In this document: piece by piece, positions 23,090 through 35,320 of the stretch | Layout: each line of letters begins with the position of its first letter | Numbering within the stretch: position 1 is the first letter of the stretch | Source of the DNA: Melastoma dodecandrum | Lineage: Eukaryota; Streptophyta; Magnoliopsida; Myrtales; Melastomataceae | NCBI GenBank assembly: GCA_029817715.1 | Contig: JARUPY010000085.1 | Span: 5,456,001 to 5,520,000 of the forward strand | Direction of reading: 5' to 3' | DNA: 64,000 nt | Translations under genes and position numbers: made by a program | The notes under the pieces: model-generated | The model's database searches: none | What the model saw: only the letters and a program-made list of their open reading frames with translations | What the model was told of the DNA's origin: nothing

Positions 23090-24702
23090 TGTAATACCTC
23101 AAATTTTATCATTAATGGTCTAAACCCATCCTTCATTCGCCCCACTCCATTTCCTAACCTTTTTTTTCGATTTTTATAAAAAACTCTTAACCTTATCGAC
23201 TCCCATGATTTTCGCCTTCCTAAAATAAGAAAAGGAAACGAATAATTTCACACGATGATCCAATCAATCACGCGATATTGGGGAGGGGGGAGAAATCCCT
23301 TCCTAAAAGAATTCTTTCTTAAAAAGAGGGTGCAGACACACGTATATAAAAAGGGGAGACACACAGAGAGACAGGGGGGATCGGAGCACACGGAGACAGA
23401 CCAGTGCCTTGACCTTCTGAGATTGTTCCTCTCCTACATCCAGTTCCTCCCAAGGTAGGTTCGGCAGCAGTGACATGGAAATCCCTCCGTCGCCAACTCA
23501 AACCCATTAGCCGCCGACTCTCCCAGATGCAACAGCCGCGATATCGAGCCTCGACGACGACCCCAGCGTGGCGATTTCTGAGCCCTTTTCGACGATCCAA
23601 CCCGTCTCGATCCCCCGCCTTATGCGGAGAACTGTCCTTGAGCTCCTCGCGGATGCACATCTGCGTTGCGAGGAGCTCCCCTTTTGCTCTAACTTGTTTC
23701 CTTTTCTACGTACAGGTCTTTCCAGCCAATCGCCCACCTCCCGACACCCTCCGTAACGGTGAACGTACGCCACTCCCAAAGCTGCATCGACGATGGCGAC
23801 ACCCACAGAATCCTGGACAATCCAGCAACTCCTCTGTCCCGACATCTCATCGACTATGAGGACGGCGACCCACCCAAACTCAACCACAATCAGTCGCCCC
23901 GGAGACAGAGCTCTCCTCTTCCGGTGTTTCCTGACATATGCGGCTCATCCCTTGCAGCTTCACCCCCTGCATCTCCCCGATATTCCTGAATCGGCGCAAC
24001 CCTCAGCCCACCTCCCTTCGGCGTTCCCGGCGATCATGCTCTTCCCGGAGGCGACTTCCAGCCCTTCCTCGACGTTCCAGCTCCATGGCAACGGTGATCA
24101 CAGCCCCGCTTCGGCATCCCCGAGACATAGCGACGGCCAGCCTCCCCTGTCCTTGACGCCCAGCCCTTGTCTCCACCGGTTCCACAACACCCTCCCCGGG
24201 GCGAACCGTCCTCCAGTATTACCCAGCGGCGGATCAGCCTCCCTCCGGCGTCCTCAGCCCAACGGTGGTGGATCCCGAGCCCTCCCGATGTTCCTGACCC
24301 AACGGTGACGAACTCATGCTCCTTCCCCGGTGGCCCTCAAACCCGGATCCGGCGGCGATCTTCTCCCCAGCTCCAGTCCGCCGCTTCGCCATCCACGTCG
24401 AGCCCAGAAACCACAACAATCGCTCATCCCCGACGCTATTCCAGGCGCGCCCACCGAGGAGGCCGCGCCCGTGTGTCCCCAACCAATTCGCTCCACCACC
24501 GCAAACCAAGCTTCTTCTCTTCGGACCTGTGGTGGGGCAGGTGAAGCCCAGCTCTCAAAGCCGTTGTCGTGTGGAAGCAACCCCATCATCTCAGTTCGTT
24601 TTCATCGTGAACGAGCTGCGGAAGAGAAACTGAGACTTCTAGGACAGAGGGAGAGCGACTCTTTTACAAGGTAAAATCTTTGTCTTTATCATTTTTTATA
24701 AC

Positions 24703-24755
<53 letters not shown>

Positions 24756-26131
24756 GGTATAATGCCCGCATTCCTTTTGGTAATTGTTTATATTCGGTGT
24801 TCTGTATCTTGAATCAACAACGGTTAGAATTTTTTTTCCTTTTTTAGGATTTCGTCTTTAAATTTTATTTCATTTGTTAAAATAAATTATACGTTCAACT
24901 TTTAGATTTCTAGTAACTTTTAATTACCCCTTTAAGTGAAATGTCCTTGTTTATTCTTTTCTTACTATTTCACTATTATTATTATTATTTTCATAAAATA
25001 TAAAATTTCGTCCGCATGTGTTTTGATAAAAAATGTGAACTTAGCAAAAATGACAGGTAAACTTTTATGAATGTCTTTAATTAATTTATTCAAATAATAG
25101 TTGCATGAATTTCGTTATGTGATAAGCAATTTTCATTGTTTTACATAGGAGACATGAAATACACAATCAGACTCATCTTTAAGTTAATTTTAAGTATTGA
25201 TCTACTTTATTTAAGAACTTTCTAACAAATTTTCTTGGTTTATTTTTTCATGGAAAATTAAACGAGAATTTCGAAGTAATCGACAAGGCGATCTCAACAC
25301 GGTGGAGGGTTCACTAAAGCGTCCCCAACTGACTGACTCAACGCCAATATAAGCCCCCTCCCAGTCGGGCCTCAGGTACATGAGGGAGGTGCGGGCCTCC
25401 CGTTTCTTTTATATTTCCACATGTAACGGATTGCGGGCCCAAGTGCATAGGCCCGCAATCACCGCCCTTCCCCGCTCCCTTTGATCTCAATAATTGTTTG
25501 TGCTTGTCCGCATGCCTTAGGCCCATAGGCTTATCGTCGCATGCTGTTTGTAAAACAAATAAACATAAGTTCGGGCCCAAAAAGCCCGAATCGGGTCCAA
25601 CGCCCGTAAAACACTGACATGAGTCCGGAGTCATGCCCGGATCGGGTCCAACGCCCGTTAAACAAAAGCAAATCTTTTGGAGCAAACGCCACCTCCCTTT
25701 TCGCATGTTAGAATGTAAGAGTCAGTAACTAGGAATCTTCGAACCAACTGTTTTTTTCCGACTTAAACAGCTTTTATAAATAAAGTCGGTGGCGACTCCG
25801 TTTAGTTCACCTAGGTTAAACAACAACAACATTTTCTTACGGAGCCATCATGGATGAGGGACTGACGACACGAGCCGCTCTCGATTCCTCCCGAAAGTTC
25901 CTTTTTCGGATCATGCTCCGCCTTTTGCCCACTGCCTCTTAGGAAAACAGAGACGGTCGGCGAGGGCCCGAGCAGGCCCAGTTAGGAACCCAGGGAGGGA
26001 TCACCCAATTCCCTTCTGCAGCGTCCGACGCTCGAGTCGCGACGTCGACCAGTTGGGCCTTGGGGAGCGGACCCGGATCCTCGTGTCGTTCGAACCGCCT
26101 CGCGCGTGCTAGGCCGGAAGGCGCGCGTACA
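23090..26131 (+). repeat. LTR B (3' LTR of copy B), 3042 bp
   Basis: It begins TGTAATACCTC after a polypurine tract and ends GGCGCGCGTACA. The next bases, GGTCC, belong to the interrupted F-box/kelch gene and give the expected 5-bp target duplication. It is nearly identical to LTR A except for substitutions, a longer (TTA)n tract, and the right-end segment that LTR A has lost. Confidence 0.92.
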
Positions 26132-27211
26132 GGTCCAAAGAGTACAGCTCGCCCTTGACCGTGACTCCCAACTTTGTCCCTGCCTTCCGTGCTGGCCATC
26201 CATCGCCCATTCCCACAGGCATCTCGTTCCATGAGTTTAGATCGGCATCATAAACCTCCCCTCCAGCATCGAGGAAGATTGGCCAGCTGCACAAACTCTG
26301 CGGCACGAATAACCTTCCTCTGTAGGATAGGAAGTCATTCCAGTGGAGATCGGCCTAAGAAAATCGGCAATAAATCCTGTCGGGAGGGCACGAGCTTTCC
26401 TGAATGGGACGCTTGGGACTTCGGACCATTCGTTTGTGCGAGGATCGTAAACTTCTGCAGATCGAAGAGGAACTAGACCGCTGCTGCCTCGAGTAACCCC
26501 GCCAACAACATAAAGCTTGTTGTTCAGAATCCCAGTCTTGCAATATGCCCTGCCGGTCGACATCGGAGCCACTTGGCTCCACCGATTAGTGGCAAGGTCA
26601 TACCGCCACACGCATCTCAAAGTGGATGCCTTTGAGAAGCCGCCGAGCACATACAAAGAGCTGTCAACTCCCCCAACTGCACAACCACAGACACCTGTCT
26701 GTTTCGACACATCATCTGAATTTGGCGAACCTCGCAAAAGCTCGGCAACCCAAAGGGCGGATCCCACCACATTCAACAGCGGCAGGCCGCCACCAAGACC
26801 TTTCCTCGCCTTGTCCCCGAAAGAAACCATGGGCATCAAAGGCAACCTCTGCCATTTCCTCGACAAGGGATCGAGTCCGTACCACAAGAGCTTGTCCTGG
26901 CCGACCTTCGTCAGAATGTAAATCCATTCCTCTGATGTCCCAAGATCCCTCCTCAAATGATAGACTTCGGGAGTGGAAACAGCGCTCCTCCAAGCCCTCG
27001 ACACCAACTTCAACCTCAGGTAGTGGATCCTGGGAATCCTAGCGAGGATCTGGATGAACAACTCATTCGGTAGGCCGGGAATCAACCCTGCATCATTCCC
27101 GTAAAGGGTCGTCGATGGATTCAAGAATCCGCGACCATTATCTTCCGAACGAGCCCCACGCAACCGGCTCTTCCGATACCACAAGTCGCTCAAGCTCAGT
27201 ATAGCCCCCAT
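26132..27211 (-). pseudogene. F-box/kelch-repeat protein gene, truncated by the Ogre insertion
   Basis: Start chosen at ATG 27211-27209 (MGAILSLSDLWYRK), since the 57 codons before it look noncoding. An F-box (LIPGLPNELFIQIL, residues about 43-80) would bind Skp1 in an SCF ubiquitin ligase. Kelch repeats follow (YVLGGFSKAS, WRYDLATNRWSQV, LYVVGGVTRG, VYDPRTNEWSEV), similar to the Arabidopsis At1g22040 type by recollection. A tandem duplication of TAGGA at 26323-26332 shifts the frame after about 293 residues; family-like sequence (GGEVYD, LNSWNEMPVGMGDGW) continues in the new frame. The reading is then cut at 26131 by LTR B. Family members are about 470 residues, so roughly the last quarter is missing from the window. 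Confidence 0.85.
26323..26332. repeat. 5-bp tandem duplication TAGGATAGGA in the F-box/kelch gene
   Basis: Two adjacent copies of TAGGA sit exactly where the kelch frame shifts. One copy fewer would keep the frame. This could be a replication slip or the footprint of an excised DNA transposon. Confidence 0.75.
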
Positions 27212-28590
27212 CCGACCTTCCTTCGCAGGACCTAAAGGCCCCCGAGTCTTAAGAATCCGGGGCAGGAAAGTTTGGTGCACGATCTGGAAAATAATGGCAG
27301 AAGAGGGAGGGGACAATCCGAAGTTAGGACCATCGAAACGATTGTCTGCCAGTAGTAGTAATAGCCAACCTTCTATCCCCACTTACCCGGCAACAAATAA
27401 CAGTACGATCCAATTCCAGATTGATTCCACACACCGGTGGTTGGACAAATCTCTACTCCTTTGAAAAGGGGTTGTTACGTGATCCTTTCACATGAACATT
27501 ACCACCTCTCAATCTTGTGGCCATTTTTTGGGTATTTGATCCAATCAAGATGGGAATTTGAAAAATGCGAGTGGGGACTTCAGACAGCTATGTTCATAAG
27601 ATGATCGAAACCGGTACAACAACGTCGAAAAAGGTCTCGAGGGCCTACCGTCAATTCTGCACACAGGGCAGCCGACCGACGATGATCACATGGCACGAAC
27701 CCAACACTTTTTTTACCAACCAAAGGTGAAGACGGAGCAGCGAGCTTCCAATTGCCAACAGGTGATGATAATATAAGATATCCATCCACTCCATTTTGAT
27801 TGATACCTATGATGATGCTCAGTACCTTTCCGAGCACCCGAATGCAGGTCCTCTTTACTCAGTGATATATAGTTGTGTGTCAGGTACCCACGAGATGAAG
27901 GAAACCAAGAGCGGACCAACTAGCGACTTTAAGATGTCAATGGTCTGACAGCATACGAGTTCGGCCAGGCCGGTGTTCTTGGTGGAAAGGAACCTCCATG
28001 GGTCGTTCCTTACGAACCTATCACCTCACACCACAAAATTAACAACAACACCCAATCCAACGCCTGCAACAGAGGACACGCAGCAAACACACAACAGACA
28101 ACCAGAAAAAACAGAGCAACGCCCCACCAACTTCTATTACCACTCCAACTCCGATTCTCATACAAGCAGGGCTCCTTCACCCCCCGACAACCCAATCCTC
28201 CAAACCCGACCTCAGACGCACCACTCCAACACCACCACCACTACCATGCTGACCACCGGAGATCTAACCATATTCTCCGACGTCAACACCTCTCCCTCTT
28301 ATAATCCCCCACTCGTGGGCTTGGACCTCGCCCGGCTCCAACAATCTACTGACTCCTGGGCTTGGACTAGCCTTTTTTCTAATGACAGTCCAACAGCCCG
28401 ACACAACAAAACAAGACCCAATCCTTATTTAAATGTTTGGATTGTCGTAAGGCTAACAGCCATATCCGCTGCCGCCAATCTCCAGGTGCCTCCCCTGCTT
28501 CTTCCTTTCCCAGACTTCTCATCCCCTTTAGCTGCTACACGTCCTTCCCTTCATCCTTCCAGCAGCTCATCCTTTCCACCTTCGTCCTGC
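27212..28590. other. Region between the F-box/kelch gene and the chromovirus fragment
   Basis: No gene is supported. The right half (about 27974-28590) may be the 3' LTR of the minus-strand gypsy element: it starts just after a G-rich tract (28597-28609, minus strand) and holds TTTAAATAAGG on the minus strand near 28432. The boundary at about 27974 is a guess. The 27.2-27.9 kb part would be the upstream region of the F-box gene. Confidence 0.35.
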
Positions 28591-28591
28591 A

Positions 28592-31240
28592 TCAAGCGCC
28601 CCCCCTTAAATCACACTTGTCCTCAAGTGTGCGGCCGGGAAAGCGATTTTCCAACTCAAATAAAAACTCCCATGTGGCGTCCTCCTCCAATTCACCATTC
28701 CACTGTACCAGAACCTTCGTGGCGATTGCCCCTTTTTACCAGTTGCCTTGCTAGAATCGCAACTGGATACTTCTCCTGAATAGGACAGAATGAAGGGAGC
28801 TGCGACGAAACTCGCGTTAGATCAGGAACGCTCCTCCTTAACCTTGAAACATGAAAGGTTGGGTGGATGGCTGAGTCCGAAGGCAAATCCAAACGGTAGG
28901 CAACCTTGCCAATGCGATCAATCACCTTATAAGGACCGTAGAACAAGGGAGAAAGCTTGTGACAGTCTCGTCGAGCAACCGAGTGCTGTCGATACGGTTG
29001 TAACTTCACAAAGACCCAATCCCCAACTGAAAATTCCCTGTCCGAACGTCGCTTATCCGCGAGTTGCTTCATCCGATGCTGAGCTCGATCCAAATGAAAC
29101 CGAAGTAACTTAATCGCATCCTCCTTACTTCGCAACTCACTGTCAACCTGCAGATTCACCGAGGTATGCGGAATATATGGCAGGTGAACAGGAGGGAAAT
29201 ACCCATATAAGGCTTCAAACGGGCTGACTCGGATTGACGAATGATATGTGGTGTTATACCACCATTCCGCCAAAGTGAGCCACTTCATCCAATCCTTTGG
29301 ACAATCCCCCACCATACATCGGAGATATGTCTCAAGACAACGATTGACGACCTCCGTTTGCCCATCGCTTTGTGGGTGATATGCCGTAGACATATGCAAC
29401 TCGACTCCCTGCAATGTCATTAGCTCCCTCCAAAATTGGCTTAAAAAAATGGAATCACGATCACTCACCACCGTCGTAGGCAGACCATGCAACTTAAATA
29501 CATGGTCTGTGAACGCTCGCGCTACTTCTTTGGCCGAATAGGGGTGTCGCAAAGCCATAAAATGAGCATATTTACTCAAACGATCGACCACCACAAAAAT
29601 GGAATCTTTGCCTTGAGAAAGAGGTAACCCGTCTATAAAATCCATCGAAACATCTTGCCAAAGGCCTTCCGGAATGGGTAATGGTTGGAGCAAGCCAGGA
29701 GAGGCGGCATTGTCTGGCTTACATCGTAGACACACCGCACATTGGCTGATAACCTTGCGGACATCTCTGGCCATTCCCTTCCAAACAAAAATTCGTCGAA
29801 TTCTCATATAGGTGGCCAGATTACCTGAGTGTCCCCCCACGGCACTAGCATGAAAGAGCTTGATAATCTTTTCCTTCAATTCAGTCACATTGCCAACCAC
29901 CAACCGGGCTCCCTTTTTTAATAACCCCTGGTGCCACCTATATTTAGAGTTAGGAAGTGTTCCCCTCTGTAAATTATCTATAATCTGCATCAACCGATCT
30001 TCTACCTTCCAACTTTCTTTAATTTCTGTGAGCAACGTCGGGGAATACTCTTGAACCGAAAGAGCTAATAACTCCGACCCCTGCACCCGAGAGAGAGCGT
30101 CCGCAGCTGAGTTCTCTTTCCCCCGCTTATAAATAATCTCGTAGTCGTAACCCATCAACCTGGTCAACCACCGAAATTGATTCTCCGTGTGTAACCGTTG
30201 TTCCAACAAGAACTTCAAGCTTCGATGATCCGTCCGAATAACGAAATGACGGCCAATCAAATAGTGGTGCCACTTCCGCACCGCATATACAATAGAAAAC
30301 ATCTCTTTCTCATATATGGACAAGCTCTGACGTTGCTTCGCGAGTTGTTTACTGATATACGCTAACGGATGCTCCCTTTGCATCAAAACAGCCCCGATGC
30401 CTGAATCACACGCATCCGTCTCCACCACGAACACCTCAGAGAAGTCCGGTAAGGCCAATACCGGGGCAGAACCAAGGAGCTTCTTAAGCTCGTCAAAGGC
30501 AGTTTGAGCTATATCAGTCCACTTGAACGAGTCCTTCCTCAGCAGATCCGTCAGTGGCCTACTCACGATCCCATACCCCTTGATGAATCGCCGGTAATAT
30601 CCACTTAATCCCAAGAATCCACGAAGCTGTTTCACCGTCTTAGGAGTTGGCCATTCACGGACAGCCGCTATCTTGGCTGGATCCGTCATTACTCCCCTTG
30701 CATCAATGAAATGCCCAAGATACTCCACCCTCGGACTCCCAAAAACGCATTTCGATTTCTTCACGAAGAGAGATTGCTGCCGTAATATGGACAATGTAGT
30801 CTGCAAGTGCTGCTCATGTTCCATCCGCGACCTACTATAAACCAGTATATCATCGAAAAAGACGAGAATGAACTTACGGAGGAAAGGGCGAAATATTGAA
30901 TTCATGAGCCCTTGGAATGTGGACGGAGCATTGGTAAGCCCGAAGGGCATACCAAGAATTCATAATGGCCGTCATGCGTTCGAAAGGCGGTCTTGTGGAT
31001 GTCCTCGGGTACCATCCGAATTTGGTGATAACCGGCTCTAAGATCGATCTTCGAGAATATCGTTGCCCCAAATAACTCGTCCAAAAGCTCCTCTATGATG
31101 GGAATGGGATACTTATCCTTAATAGTGTGGTTATTTAGTTCTCGATAGTCCACACACATCCTCCATGTACCATCTTTTTTCTTTACGAGCACAACGGGTG
31201 AGGAAGAGGGTGTGTCAAAATCAGACCCACCCAACGACAA
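28592..31240 (-). pseudogene. Chromovirus-type Ty3/gypsy pol fragment, 5'-truncated and frameshifted
   Basis: Reading on the minus strand, the fragment begins within the reverse transcriptase ([20 protein letters not shown]). It loses one base near 30951, then continues with [22 protein letters not shown], RNase H (ETDACDSGIGAVL, ADALSR), the integrase zinc finger (CAVCLRCK) and the DDE core (DFIDGLPLS, VVSDRDSIF, DGQTEVVNR). A GPYKVIDRIG segment precedes a chromodomain (LVQWNG, DATWEF) that is out of frame because of a one-base loss in the A5G4 run near 28731-28739. The stop is at 28592-28594. The integrase wording resembles the Reina lineage; other chromovirus clades are possible. Gag, protease and the 5' LTR are absent. 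Confidence 0.85.
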
Positions 31241-32240
31241 GGCAATAATCCTCCCATCCCATCCCATTTCATTTGCTTTTTGTTAATGTGTATTAAATAA
31301 ATTATTACACCCTCCCACCACACTCCCAAATTTTGGTGTTTTATTCATACGCCAAAACTGGTCGAATTTTGTAAATCAAATTAGTGGGATTTGGGCGAGG
31401 AATGCATCATATTATTAGTTAGGTATAAAAATTGGGGGGTAAATGTTTCCAAGGAAACCTTGCCATAACTTATCATGCAATGTCTATAAAAATCGATTTT
31501 TTTTTATTGTAATAATCGGACAACGTAAACAGCTGGAATGTTGTTGTGTTGGATTGGAAGTGTTTTTCTTGGTTGAAATTCGAGCTGAATGTTTTTAATA
31601 ATAATAATAATAGTTGTTTAATTGATTGTTGAGTCTTTTTCCGCGTTACTATTCAGATGGCGATTTTAATATATTAATAAATTTAACATTATTCACGATT
31701 CTTTTTAGATTTAAGATTTATGATCTAACTTTTAGTAATTGGGATTTTTGGGTTTAATATTTATAATGTAGGATTTATGCTATCATGTTTAGGATATATG
31801 TTTTAGTTTTTAAGGTTTATAGTTTGACCTATAGGTTTTATTGACATGATAAGGCTAAAATAAAAAAAACATACTAAAAACAAGTAAATAGATCGTAATA
31901 TAAAATAGAGAGCATTGGGAGCGGACAAAATTAGGTGATTATATTAACACGAAATTGTGATATATAAAAACATCTCGCAATGACCGAAATGTTAAAAATT
32001 GTTGATGCAAAAAGTTTCATCGTAGCAAGTCTTAAAAATTCTGCTAAATTCTTGTAACTATTCAATGTCTAAAAAGCACCTCTAAAGAAATTACTTAGCG
32101 TAGCTTGAAGAATCCTTAATTCGTTTCCTTATCCTTCTTTGATTTTTTATTTTTTAATTTTTTTAGGTAACGTGTAGATGATGGAATTCAGATCACAAAA
32201 TGCGCCGAGAATCAAAATCAAGCAAGTGGCGGCGAAGATA
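31241..32240. other. AT-rich intergenic region upstream of LHCB6
   Basis: AT-rich DNA with poly-A/T tracts and a short (AAT)n run near 31601. No ORF or element could be supported. Confidence 0.6.
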
Positions 32241-32245
32241 TAGTC

Positions 32246-32251
32246 CACGTG
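32246..32251 (+). promoter_or_regulatory. G-box CACGTG upstream of LHCB6
   Basis: CCACGTGGC surrounds a perfect palindromic G-box about 250 bp before the ATG, with an ATTGG (inverted CCAAT) near 32294. G-boxes are bound by bZIP and PIF/HY5-type factors in light-regulated promoters. Its use here is inferred. Confidence 0.55.
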
Positions 32252-32497
32252 GCGGAAACCCAGTTCGCCAACCAGATGGGTCTCAGTCCCTCATTGGTCG
32301 GGAACCTTATCCGTCAGATTTCCTTACCAAGATTTCCTCCGACACAGCCCCCGACCCACCCTTATGTTTCATACTCTCCCATCATCCCCTTCAACAACAA
32401 CAACAGAACTCATCCGGTTACCGGGGCCAAGAAAATTCCACTCTTTCTTTTTGGTGTTTGTAAGTCCGGCATTTTGAATTTCTCTTGTTTACTACAA

Positions 32498-33347
32498 ATG
32501 GCTGCGACTTCTGGGGCTGTCATCAATGGGTTGGGATCGACCTTCCTCTGTGGCAGCAGCACTGGTAGGAGGGGCGTCAGGTCGCTCTTCTCTGCCAGGA
32601 CCATCCCTGGAACCACCTCCAGGAGGTTCGTGATCGTCGCTGCCGCCCCAAAGAAGTCCTGGCTGCCTGGTGTCAGGGCCGGTGGTAACCTTGTTGATCC
32701 GGAATGGCTTGATGGATCGTAAGTAGTGGCTTCTCGAAAATTAGATGTGTTTGTTGCAGGGAGCCTGAGTTGTTGATTATGCTTTTGCGAAATGTAGGCT
32801 TCCAGGTGATTATGGGTTCGACCCACTTGGGCTCGGCAAGGATCCGGCATTCCTCAAGTGGTACCGTGAGGCTGAGTTAATCCACGGGCGGTGGGCCATG
32901 GCGGCTGTTGTGGGGATCTTCGTCGGCCAGGCATGGAGCGGCATCCCCTGGTTCGAGGCTGGGGCTGACCCTGGCGCGATCGCCCCCTTCTCCTTCGGCA
33001 CCCTCCTTGGTACACAACTGATACTCATGGGATGGGTCGAGAGCAAGAGATGGGTCGACTTCTTCAACCCAAACTCACAGTCGGTGGAGTGGGCTACCCC
33101 GTGGTCCCGTACTGCCGAGAACTTCGCAAACGCCACCGGCGAACAGGGCTACCCCGGGGGGAAATTCTTCGATCCACTGGGGCTCGCGGGAACGCTCAAG
33201 GACGGAGTGTACATACCGGATTTCGATAAGCTCGAGAGATTGAAGTTGGCTGAGATCAAGCATGCCCGGATTGCGATGTTGGCTATGCTGATCTTCTACT
33301 TCGAGGCTGGCCAAGGGAAGACACCACTGGGTGCTCTTGGCTTGTAA
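32498..33347 (+). CDS. LHCB6: Chlorophyll a/b-binding protein CP24 (photosystem II minor antenna)
   Basis: Two exons: 32498-32718 and 32798-33347, joined by a 79-bp GT-AG intron, giving 256 residues; Arabidopsis Lhcb6 has 258. The N-terminal part is a Ser/Thr/Arg-rich chloroplast transit peptide ([15 protein letters not shown]). The mature part has the LHC signature [12 protein letters not shown] and the pigment-binding helices ELIHGRWAM and [12 protein letters not shown], where Glu, His and Arg ligate chlorophylls. CP24 links the moderately bound LHCII trimer to the photosystem II core in the thylakoid membrane. The distance between the first and second conserved helices, with no extra transmembrane helix, fits Lhcb6 better than Lhcb4/5. 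The gene looks intact, and the upstream G-box suggests light regulation. Confidence 0.95.
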
Positions 33348-33916
33348 GAAACTATGAATCCCAATGTAGTTAACAATTGAATTGAGTTATAGATCGTGTC
33401 CTAAATCCAAGTGTCATCTTGAGCTTATTAATGTAATATCCATCGCTACATTTGCATAATAAGTGTATCTGAAACCGCGAAACTCTTTTCGCCTCCAGCG
33501 GCTTGCTTATGAGCAGCTGTTACTGCATAATCATACGACTCCTGACGGCATTGCCGTCCATGTCTGTGTATTTCCTAACTGTATTCGCTAGGCTACTACG
33601 CAGTTCACATGCCTGCCTTGATGGTGATTTGCGTATTTAGCGTACATTCCATTGACAAACCATTAGAACATCCTCGGTGGAGTTTCCTCCGAATCAAGCT
33701 GGAGCAGTGCGAGACAGTTTCGTAATCTCGCTTTTATCTTCGAAGAACCGCTATGCTTGTTGTTCTCAAACCATGATTTGATTGAGAGACTTGGTCATTA
33801 TTAATTTCTTAATTTCGGACAAGTTTACTTGTTCATTGTCAGTTTGTAGTCTGGAAGTTGTGTTTGGCCATGGAAGTTTCCTAATCAGGGCGACGTGATC
33901 GTTGTTACGGTCTTAG
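33348..33916. other. Region downstream of LHCB6, possible exons of an unidentified gene
   Basis: Includes the LHCB6 3' end. Short coding-like segments bounded by possible splice signals occur near 33497-33563 (RLAYEQLLLHNH) and 33642-33728 (VHSIDKPLEHPRW). They may be upstream exons of the gene broken at 33917-43002. The support is weak. Confidence 0.25.
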
Positions 33917-33962
33917 TGCACTAACAGCCTCATTGCCGGGGGTCATCCTCCTCATGGCTATG

Positions 33963-33967
33963 ATTTG
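33963..33967. other. Target-site duplication ATTTG, left copy
   Basis: ATTTG directly precedes the TGTTGGG end of the copia-type element. The right copy is 35801-35805. Confidence 0.8.
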
Positions 33968-34397
33968 TGTTGGGCGGAAACCGCCGAGCCGACGACGAAA
34001 GCGGAAAGAATAATGATATCCGACGCACGGATTTACGGATTTACGGATTTACACGATTACAAGCTCCGAGAAAGTTTCACCCCGAGTCCCTGTAGAAAAT
34101 ACTTTACCCGACTCTCCGAACATTCTCACCGCTCACCGTGTATCGCCTTTTCGCAGTACAACGACTCACCAGAGACCCCGGAGCGCGACAACCCGTCGCC
34201 TTCATTACCCTAATCTACATCATACTAACCCGTGGATCTCACCTATCCGACTCTCCTATTCAAACCTCTGGACAATCCGCCTATTTATAATAGACAATAA
34301 AATCTAGGACGACATCTTTCCGATATCCCATAATATCACACGAAATCTTATATGATATTACCTACCAGATTCTTTAAGATTTCAACTTCGGATTACA
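33968..34397 (-). repeat. 3' LTR of the copia-type element (430 bp)
   Basis: Starts TGTAATCCG and ends CCCAACA on the minus strand. It contains TATTTATAATAGACAAT (plus-strand reading near 34262), also present in the other LTR. Confidence 0.78.
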
Positions 34398-34981
34398 TTC
34401 CTCACAATCTCCACTTTGGGCCGAAGTCCTTGAAATCTTCAAGATCTCCTTCCTAGATCCCATTTCATTTATGGCGTCTTCCTGAGTGTGCCTTCACCAC
34501 ATGTGACAATCACTCTACATTCCACGCGATCGCAACACTTACGCTCCCGAGCAACCACTATGCACTGTGGCTCTAGCTCTCTCTTGCGCTCAGCACTTAG
34601 TACCTTCTTGGTACCCCAAGAAGTCCCACTTGTCGATCGTTGCTAGACTTCTCCATATGGAACTTTAATCCGTTTCACCTCACTATTGACTTCACCGTCA
34701 ATGCGAAAATCACCGCCGAACTACCTCATCGGCTGTACCTGCTTGACACCCTCAACCCCGTACATACAGCCCGTATACCCGCGTTGCTAGATAACGCTCC
34801 ACCTGAAACTAGAAATGCGCTTCAGATAATCTGATCAAATTGTCATGCCCTTAAGAGCCTTGCTAACTCCTTTGACCCCGACCCCAAATTCTGCATGGAC
34901 CTGCACTTGTGCCTTAGCACCCACGTGGCTTTCACTATCCACGCTTCGCACACCTGATCATTAACTGGTGAATTCCACATC

Positions 34982-35053
34982 GCCGCAAGAAGTTCAATTC
35001 TCAAACTTCTTCACCTCACCGTAAGAAGTTCAATCCTCAAACTTCTTCACCTG
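34982..35053. repeat. Tandem repeat of about 36 bp inside the copia-type element
   Basis: AAGAAGTTCAATTCTCAAAC and AAGAAGTTCAATCCTCAAAC follow each other, each continuing with TTCTTCACCT. Each unit can also fold back, since GAAGTTC and its near complement recur. Confidence 0.75.
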
Positions 35054-35320
35054 GAACTAAAGAATCGTTCCCCTTGCTCTCAACGCGTCCATGGAACCCA
35101 GTGCACTAACTCCCTTCGGTCTTTTCTTGGCTCAAAATCCATGAGCCCATGCATATCTCTATGCATCCGTGCTTCTTCCAAGCACTCTTTTTTACCAATC
35201 TGCATTCTCGTCGATATCTCGCCCACTGCATTGTCATCCTTCGCCTTATCAAGGCTCGCCCCCTCTGAACTTTCGTCGAGGAAATCCACTGCTCTTCACG
35301 ATCTCGCTATGATTCCACTT

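Noticed and set aside
27973..28779. Plus-strand open frame of 268 codons rich in Thr, Pro and Ser
   Set aside because: It overlaps the antisense of the chromodomain and the probable LTR of the minus-strand gypsy element, and has simple composition typical of a shadow frame.
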